Source of the DNA: an uncultured Alcanivoracaceae bacterium
GTDB lineage: Bacteria; Pseudomonadota; Gammaproteobacteria; Xanthomonadales; Marinicellaceae
NCBI GenBank assembly: GCA_913061105.1
Contig: CAJXVJ010000006.1
Location: forward strand, 1 to 36,968
Length of the DNA: 36,968 nucleotides
Direction of reading: 5' to 3'
The notes beneath the pieces were generated by a model. It ran no database searches, was not told where the DNA came from, and saw only the letters and a list, made by a program, of their open reading frames with translations. Position numbers and translations under genes: made by a program. Below are positions 32,714 through 36,968 of this stretch, in pieces. Position 1 is the first letter of the stretch. Each line of letters opens with the position of its first letter.

Positions 32714-33601
32714 ATGAATGCGATGCAAAAATTACTGGAGTTTTTCCAATTAGAAAAACTGGAAGAAAATCTGTACCGAGCACAATCATTAGACATTGGC
32801 ACTGGGCGCATATTTGGCGGACAAGTTTTATCTCAAGCCTTAGCCGCTGCATACAGAACTGTTGAGAACAAGCAAGCCCATTCGTTTCATGCCTATTTTT
32901 TACGCGAAGGTGATGTCAAAAAACCAGTAGTGTTTCAGGTCGATAGGGCCAGAAATGGCCGCAGCTTTGATAATAGAAGAGTCGTTGTCATCCAACATGG
33001 CCGCCCTATTCTAAATCTTGCCGCGTCTTTTCAAATTGAAGAACATGGCTATGAACATCAAGTTGATGCTCCAAAAATCCCCTTACCTGATGAGTTGGAT
33101 GAAAAACCATTTTTAAGCACAAAACAAATGAACTCACTAACTCCTCGAATGCGCCGTTTAATGACCACTCAAGGACCATTTGAATTTCGATTTGCAGATG
33201 ATATAGACCCATTTGATTTAAATAAAAACGAGCCCATCCGCCAAATTTGGTTTAAAGCCAGACATGATGTACCAGATAACCAGGCATTACACAGACAGTT
33301 GATGGCTTTTGTGTCTGATTTTCATTTGGTAGCAACTTCTACATTTCCACACCCTGTTTCTTATTTAGATCCTACATTGCAAATTGCCAGTCTCGATCAT
33401 GCCATGTGGTTTCATCATGACATCAATGTTAACGATTGGTTGTTGTATGATTGCTTCAGCCCAGTGGCTTCTCAGGGACGTGGTTTCGCTCAAGGTCGCG
33501 TATTTACACTAGATGGAAGATTGGTTGCCAATACATCGCAACAAGGTTTGATTCGTCAAAGAGACAAAGCCAGAAAACCTTTTGTACCTCAAAAAAAATG
33601 A
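32714..33601 (+). CDS. tesB: Acyl-CoA thioesterase II TesB
   Basis: 295 residues with two tandem hotdog domains. GRIFGGQVLSQAL (about residues 31-43), AHSFHAYFLREGD and NGRSFDNRRVVVIQ form the first. FVSDFHLVATS, IASLDHAMWFH and ANTSQQGLIRQ form the second, including the Asp, Thr/Ser and Gln of the catalytic set. It hydrolyses medium to long acyl-CoA. AGGACA precedes the ATG. The stop at 33601 faces the stop of the serine hydrolase at 33613 without a visible terminator. Confidence 0.96.
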   Translation: MNAMQKLLEFFQLEKLEENLYRAQSLDIGTGRIFGGQVLSQALAAAYRTVENKQAHSFHAYFLREGDVKKPVVFQVDRARNGRSFDNRRVVVIQHGRPILNLAASFQIEEHGYEHQVDAPKIPLPDELDEKPFLSTKQMNSLTPRMRRLMTTQGPFEFRFADDIDPFDLNKNEPIRQIWFKARHDVPDNQALHRQLMAFVSDFHLVATSTFPHPVSYLDPTLQIASLDHAMWFHHDINVNDWLLYDCFSPVASQGRGFAQGRVFTLDGRLVANTSQQGLIRQRDKARKPFVPQKK

Positions 33602-33612
33602 GGTTTGATTAA

Positions 33613-35025
33613 TCACTGAATTTTGACATAGTTTCCACTTTCTCCCTGAAAGTAGGTTTTTCCCTCGTGGGTAATAAATGCCATGGTTGCCACTGACTCG
33701 TCCACGTAGCGAAAATGTGTGTTATTAACGGCATAAATGGATTGCTTGAATCCTGTGTTGTATTGAATAGCCAACACTCCATCATGATTAATAATTTCAA
33801 ATGCTACTGCATTTGGTTGTGAGCGTTTTTTAAAACTATTGGTCAATTTTTTGTACTTGCCAATGTTTTTTGCAAGTTCTTTGTCGCTTAATTTAAGTCT
33901 TAATGGATAGTTTGGCTTTGGTAAATCTTTAGTGATATGGTTTTCTATCACATTGCGCATTTGTTTTAGTGTTCCATGTTGAAAGGCATTTATCATCACG
34001 TAAAAGGCCAATCCTGATTCTTTATTATAACCGTACCGTGACAAGTAGCCATCGGCATCTCCACCGTGCCCATAAAAGTGATAACCATTTGTTTGCCATT
34101 GGTAGTTACCCAATCCATAACCATAGGTTAATTTAGACTTGCCTGCCAATGTTGTTTTGGGTGTTTCTATTCGAGTTATATCATCTGTACTAAGAAATTG
34201 CTTTTTATTGTGCATGCCATTATTGAGCATCAGTTGTAAGAAATTCACCATGTCTTTGGTGTCCGTATTTATTGCAGCAAACGGGCGGTAAATATTATGC
34301 CAATAAGGAATGGGTGTTTTGCCATCTGTGTTATAGCCTTTTATTAAACTTTCACTAACGTATTTGTCTAGGAATAAAGTTGATGAAGGCATTCCTAATG
34401 GCTTGAACACATACTCATGCATTAAATGTTCGTACTTTTTACCACTGGCTTTTTCTAATGCTAAGCCCAAATATCCTGCACCTACATTGCTATAAGATGA
34501 ATGCATGCCAGGCTGCCATTGGCTCACATGATTACCTAACTTTAAATCCATGGCCTGATCAATAGATATACTTTGGCTTTTGTTGTAATTCCATTCGGCT
34601 CGAGATAATTCAGGTAAACCAGCAGTATGCTCTAATAATTGTTCCAGGGTAATTTCTGTATTGAAATTGTTTTCAATGTATTTTTTCTTGAGATAATAAT
34701 TAAGTGGTTTTGTTAAATCAATTATGCCAGCTTGTTGCATTTTCATGGCCAGAATGGCCGCAAAGGATTTACTTATGGAACCAATCCTAAACATATTAGA
34801 ATGATTAAAAGGCATGTCACTTTCCCAACTGCCTGTGCCTAAATACGATTGGGAGATAACTTTATCATTATCGACGATAATAACTAGTGCGGCACTGACT
34901 TGGTTTTCTTTTCTTATTTGATCAATTAATTTAATAAAAGAATCAGATGAAATTGCAGAAAATGGTAATATTAAAAGAACAAATATAGATAGAAAAAATA
35001 AGGATTTTAAGTTATGAAAATTCAT
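33613..35025 (-). CDS. Exported serine hydrolase, class C beta-lactamase/S12 type
   Basis: 470 residues with a signal peptide (about residues 1-26, ending SAISS). The active-site motif SxxK is S83-I-S-K86 in RIGSISKSFAA. The second motif is Y178-S-N180, and the third is HGG at about 320-322, replacing KTG. LLEHTAGLPEL is another family hallmark. A C-terminal lipocalin-like or uncharacterised beta domain of about 110 residues starts near residue 360. Members include DD-peptidases, D-aminopeptidases, esterases and AmpC; substrate is not predictable, and true beta-lactamase activity is unlikely from motifs alone. Its promoter side faces the Y-shaped repeat element at 35047. Confidence 0.92.
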   Translation of the reverse strand: MNFHNLKSLFFLSIFVLLILPFSAISSDSFIKLIDQIRKENQVSAALVIIVDNDKVISQSYLGTGSWESDMPFNHSNMFRIGSISKSFAAILAMKMQQAGIIDLTKPLNYYLKKKYIENNFNTEITLEQLLEHTAGLPELSRAEWNYNKSQSISIDQAMDLKLGNHVSQWQPGMHSSYSNVGAGYLGLALEKASGKKYEHLMHEYVFKPLGMPSSTLFLDKYVSESLIKGYNTDGKTPIPYWHNIYRPFAAINTDTKDMVNFLQLMLNNGMHNKKQFLSTDDITRIETPKTTLAGKSKLTYGYGLGNYQWQTNGYHFYGHGGDADGYLSRYGYNKESGLAFYVMINAFQHGTLKQMRNVIENHITKDLPKPNYPLRLKLSDKELAKNIGKYKKLTNSFKKRSQPNAVAFEIINHDGVLAIQYNTGFKQSIYAVNNTHFRYVDESVATMAFITHEGKTYFQGESGNYVKIQ

Positions 35026-35046
35026 GTCTGTTATTAAATTGTGTAC

Positions 35047-35336
35047 TATATTAACCTTGCTAGGTAATATCGCTCACTCAGTCGTCGTGTGTTTGTTCAT
35101 TCACGAGTTATTTTTGTGAAGTCATAGTCGCTCTACAACAAATAAAAATATCGAAGTGATGCGCGAACACACGGCGACCTATCTTTTTAATATCATATGG
35201 TTAGGGATGACATATGAAAAATATCTCTGCGTTACAATTTGCAATTAATGGAATGACCATTGAGTAAAAATTAAGCCTTGATATATTCTTCATATGTCAT
35301 CCTGAGTGTGCGATATTATCTAGCAAGGTTAATATA
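35047..35336. repeat. 290-bp inverted-repeat element with Y-shaped fold (MITE-like)
   Basis: Outer arms 35047-35081 and 35302-35336 are reverse complements at 33 of 35 positions. Inside are two further hairpins of equal 98-nt span. The first is 35081-35178 (GTCGTCGTGTGTT against its complement near 35165-35178, imperfect arms of about 39 nt). The second is 35205-35302 (perfect 14-bp GGATGACATATGAA, longer with mismatches). TATA at both ends would allow a TA target duplication. It lies between divergent genes in gene-free 35026-35418, and I saw no ORF of its own. It is either a MITE or a large structured regulatory element. Confidence 0.8.
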
Positions 35337-35418
35337 TTGTAAAGTATACATAAATTTCTGCAACTTATTTCATTTTATTGGGTCATTTATATATGCCAAT
35401 AAATTTTCACCTGACTTT

Positions 35419-36810
35419 ATGAAATTATATTTAACCTTAATAATAGTGTTTTTTTTGAGCACTAATACTTCTGCTCAAAAAAATAACTATAGGGTTCAAG
35501 TTGATCACATTAATAAAACATTGCATATAGAAACCTGCTTTAAGCAAGCACCTGATTATTTACACACCATTTCAAGAAATGCTGAAAAACTCATACAAAA
35601 CATTAAATGGAATGATAAGCCAATCCAACACCGCAACCGTTACATAAATCTACCCGATGGTAAACAAGGTTGTTTGACTTACAGTGTCAACAGTAAGCAA
35701 CAAAGAAGTCGCCTGAATAATAGTTCCATAAACAAACAACATCCGCATGATACTGTTTTAGAAATTTCAGATTGGTTATGGAAAAGCGACGTTTACAACC
35801 AATACTCAGAGGTAACCATAACATTTTTACACGACACTGGTGTAAATGTCTCAGCCCCATGGCCATTAATTTCTCGAAACACAAACAAAACAGAATACTT
35901 TGTTAAATATACACCTGATAGTTGGGTTGGCTATATTGGTTTTGGCATATTTGATATATTGGAATTAGACATATCTAATAGTAAATTCAACTTGGCCATT
36001 ATCAATGGTAATAATTCATTTAATAAAGACAGCATCACAGATTGGATTCAACAAATGACAGGTGCTGTGGCTAGCATTGGCAATGGTTTTCCAATAAAAG
36101 AAGTGCAAGTGATGGTGCTATTGATCAAAGGAACCAGAGGCACTGTGCCTTGGGGCCAGGTTAATAGACATGGTGGTTCGGGTGTATTCTTTGTGGTTAA
36201 CCCTGATAAATCACACCGAGAACTAATCAGTGATTGGACCGCTGCACATGAGTTTAGCCACTTACTATTACCGTATACTCCAGATGACCGTTGGTTATCT
36301 GAAGGATTTGCCAGCTATCATCAAAACATTTCAAGGGCAAGGACAGGTTTATTAGATGAAAAAAGTACATGGGAAAAATTATTAGCTGGTTTTGAACGGG
36401 GTCAAAAAACAGCAAACAAATACAATGCACCCACATTAAAATATGCAAAAGGCCGAAACAGAATGCAAATGTATTGGGGTGGTGCTGTTATAGCATTAAA
36501 AGCCGATGTCGCTCTTCAACAAGCAACCAATGGGCGCAATAGTTTATCTCAAGCATTAGATAAATTAAGTGATTGCTGCTTAGATTCTTCTCAAGAGTGG
36601 ACAGCAAGAGAAACTTTTGCACGTTTGGATAAAATTACCAATACCCGGATTTTTTCTCAATTGTATTACCAAGAAGTCAAAAAACAAAGCTATCCACACT
36701 ATCAACAGATGTTAAAAGAATTGGGTATCATTCAAAAATACAATGGCCACATAATATTGGATGATTCGGCCGAAAAAGCCCATATCCGTAAAAAAATTAT
36801 TAATGGTTAA
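35419..36810 (+). CDS. Exported gluzincin-like metallopeptidase (M1/M61-like)
   Basis: 463 residues from ATG 35419, chosen because it begins a clean signal peptide (MKLYLTLIIVFFLSTNTSAQ). A longer in-frame reading from a TTG at 35278 would run out of the repeat element and is rejected. Zinc motif H277-E278-FS-H281 (AAHEFSHLL) is followed by W-L-S-E295-G-F-A-S-Y, the gluzincin third-ligand block. Only 13 residues separate His281 from Glu295, against 18 in classical M1 enzymes. The N-terminal 200 residues are beta-rich, as in M1/M61 proteins. PWGQVNRHGGSGVFFV (245-260) may contribute substrate-binding backbone. The C-terminal helical part resembles M61. Peptidase activity is likely, and specificity is unknown. 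No clear Shine-Dalgarno is seen. Confidence 0.82.
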   Translation: MKLYLTLIIVFFLSTNTSAQKNNYRVQVDHINKTLHIETCFKQAPDYLHTISRNAEKLIQNIKWNDKPIQHRNRYINLPDGKQGCLTYSVNSKQQRSRLNNSSINKQHPHDTVLEISDWLWKSDVYNQYSEVTITFLHDTGVNVSAPWPLISRNTNKTEYFVKYTPDSWVGYIGFGIFDILELDISNSKFNLAIINGNNSFNKDSITDWIQQMTGAVASIGNGFPIKEVQVMVLLIKGTRGTVPWGQVNRHGGSGVFFVVNPDKSHRELISDWTAAHEFSHLLLPYTPDDRWLSEGFASYHQNISRARTGLLDEKSTWEKLLAGFERGQKTANKYNAPTLKYAKGRNRMQMYWGGAVIALKADVALQQATNGRNSLSQALDKLSDCCLDSSQEWTARETFARLDKITNTRIFSQLYYQEVKKQSYPHYQQMLKELGIIQKYNGHIILDDSAEKAHIRKKIING

Positions 36811-36922
36811 TCTCCTCATTAGACCTATACAATGTTTAACTGCATTAATAAACAACCCTTATTAAATAACATTTAGTCAAAGTTCATTAAGCCAATCACC
36901 ACCATTGAATTCATTTATATCC

Positions 36923-36968
36923 CTGTCTCTTATACACATCTCCGAGCCCACGAGACAGGCAGAAATCT
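36923..36968 (+). other. Nextera read-2 adapter with i7 index, technical
   Basis: The last 46 bases are the Nextera mosaic end (36923-36941), the rest of the read-2 adapter (to 36956), the eight-base i7 index AGGCAGAA (36957-36964) and ATCT of the P7 end. It is library sequence, not genome. The 112 nt before it (36811-36922) hold nothing I can identify. Confidence 0.98.

Noticed and set aside
33613-35025. An antibiotic-resistance class C beta-lactamase
   Set aside because: SxxK and YxN are shared by the entire S12-like group. The third motif is HGG, and the long C-terminal extension is typical of other serine hydrolases.
35278-35418. A 47-residue N-terminal extension of the metallopeptidase starting at TTG 35278
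   Set aside because: It reads out of the inverted-repeat element and puts a clean signal peptide in the middle of the protein. ATG 35419 is the better start.
13-36941. A 37-kb transposon bounded by 19-bp perfect terminal inverted repeats
   Set aside because: The repeats are Tn5 mosaic ends inside Illumina Nextera adapters, with primer and index sequence outside them. They are technical.

Overview
The window is an AT-rich bacterial chromosomal segment, almost certainly from a free-living, probably marine or aquatic gammaproteobacterium. The best lineage clues are the yceD-rpmF-plsX-fabH-fabD-fabG order, the YehS, YjdF and TesB families, and pairs of short palindromes with GTAG or GTC heads that recall REP elements of Lysobacterales (Xanthomonadales). 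A secreted subtilase ends in a doubled FxNGFE tail, which I associate with Marinicella/Wenzhouxiangella-type bacteria; this last link is from memory and was not checked. Both window ends are untrimmed Illumina Nextera adapter (1-31 and 36923-36968), so this is a whole assembly contig and its edges are technical, not biological.

Layout. 32-1769: an AdiC-like amino acid/polyamine transporter cut by the contig edge, divergent from a choline-monooxygenase-like Rieske oxygenase. 1770-5178: a region rich in palindromic repeats that encloses a lipoprotein with a C-terminal beta-propeller, followed by a GNAT pseudogene with two in-frame TAA codons. 5179-8885: an S9 peptidase, then an apparent pair of an Fe(II)/2-oxoglutarate oxygenase (HalD/ArpA-like, but with an intact HxD motif) and an NADPH-dependent FMN reductase. 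9069-12673: YehS with a small lipoprotein, then a minus-strand run of RsgA, a DUF3592 protein, YjdF and RidA. 13074-19211: a Nudix protein, then mostly minus-strand housekeeping and secreted enzymes (subtilase, M3 oligopeptidase, GNAT, HD phosphohydrolase, membrane proteins). 19432-27221: an FMN-binding glutamate-synthase-like protein, an M14 carboxypeptidase, an NTF2-like secreted protein, a large transmembrane Ser/Thr kinase with a long helical sensor-like domain, a second DUF3592 protein and a ParB-like protein. 27367-31999: the minus-strand yceD-rpmF and plsX-fabH-fabD-fabG block of ribosome and fatty-acid biogenesis. 32148-36810: a cytosolic amidase_2 enzyme with TesB, a class-C-type serine hydrolase, and a secreted gluzincin-like metallopeptidase with unusually short ligand spacing.

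How the genes work together. The clearest pathway is fatty acid and phospholipid initiation: PlsX makes acyl-phosphate, FabD makes malonyl-ACP, FabH does the first condensation and FabG the reduction, and TesB can remove acyl-CoA. The usual acpP and fabF do not follow fabG here. Many of the other genes encode exported or cytosolic peptidases (S9, S8, M3, M14, the gluzincin and the S12-like hydrolase), which suits a protein-degrading heterotroph.

I see no phage, plasmid, CRISPR, tRNA, rRNA or recognisable defence system. The strongest unexplained signals are non-coding: a 290-bp Y-shaped inverted-repeat element upstream of the metallopeptidase, the paired repeat cassettes around the beta-propeller gene, and a T-rich terminator hairpin in the rsgA leader that ends no visible gene. 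I do not think a clearly new multi-gene system is present.
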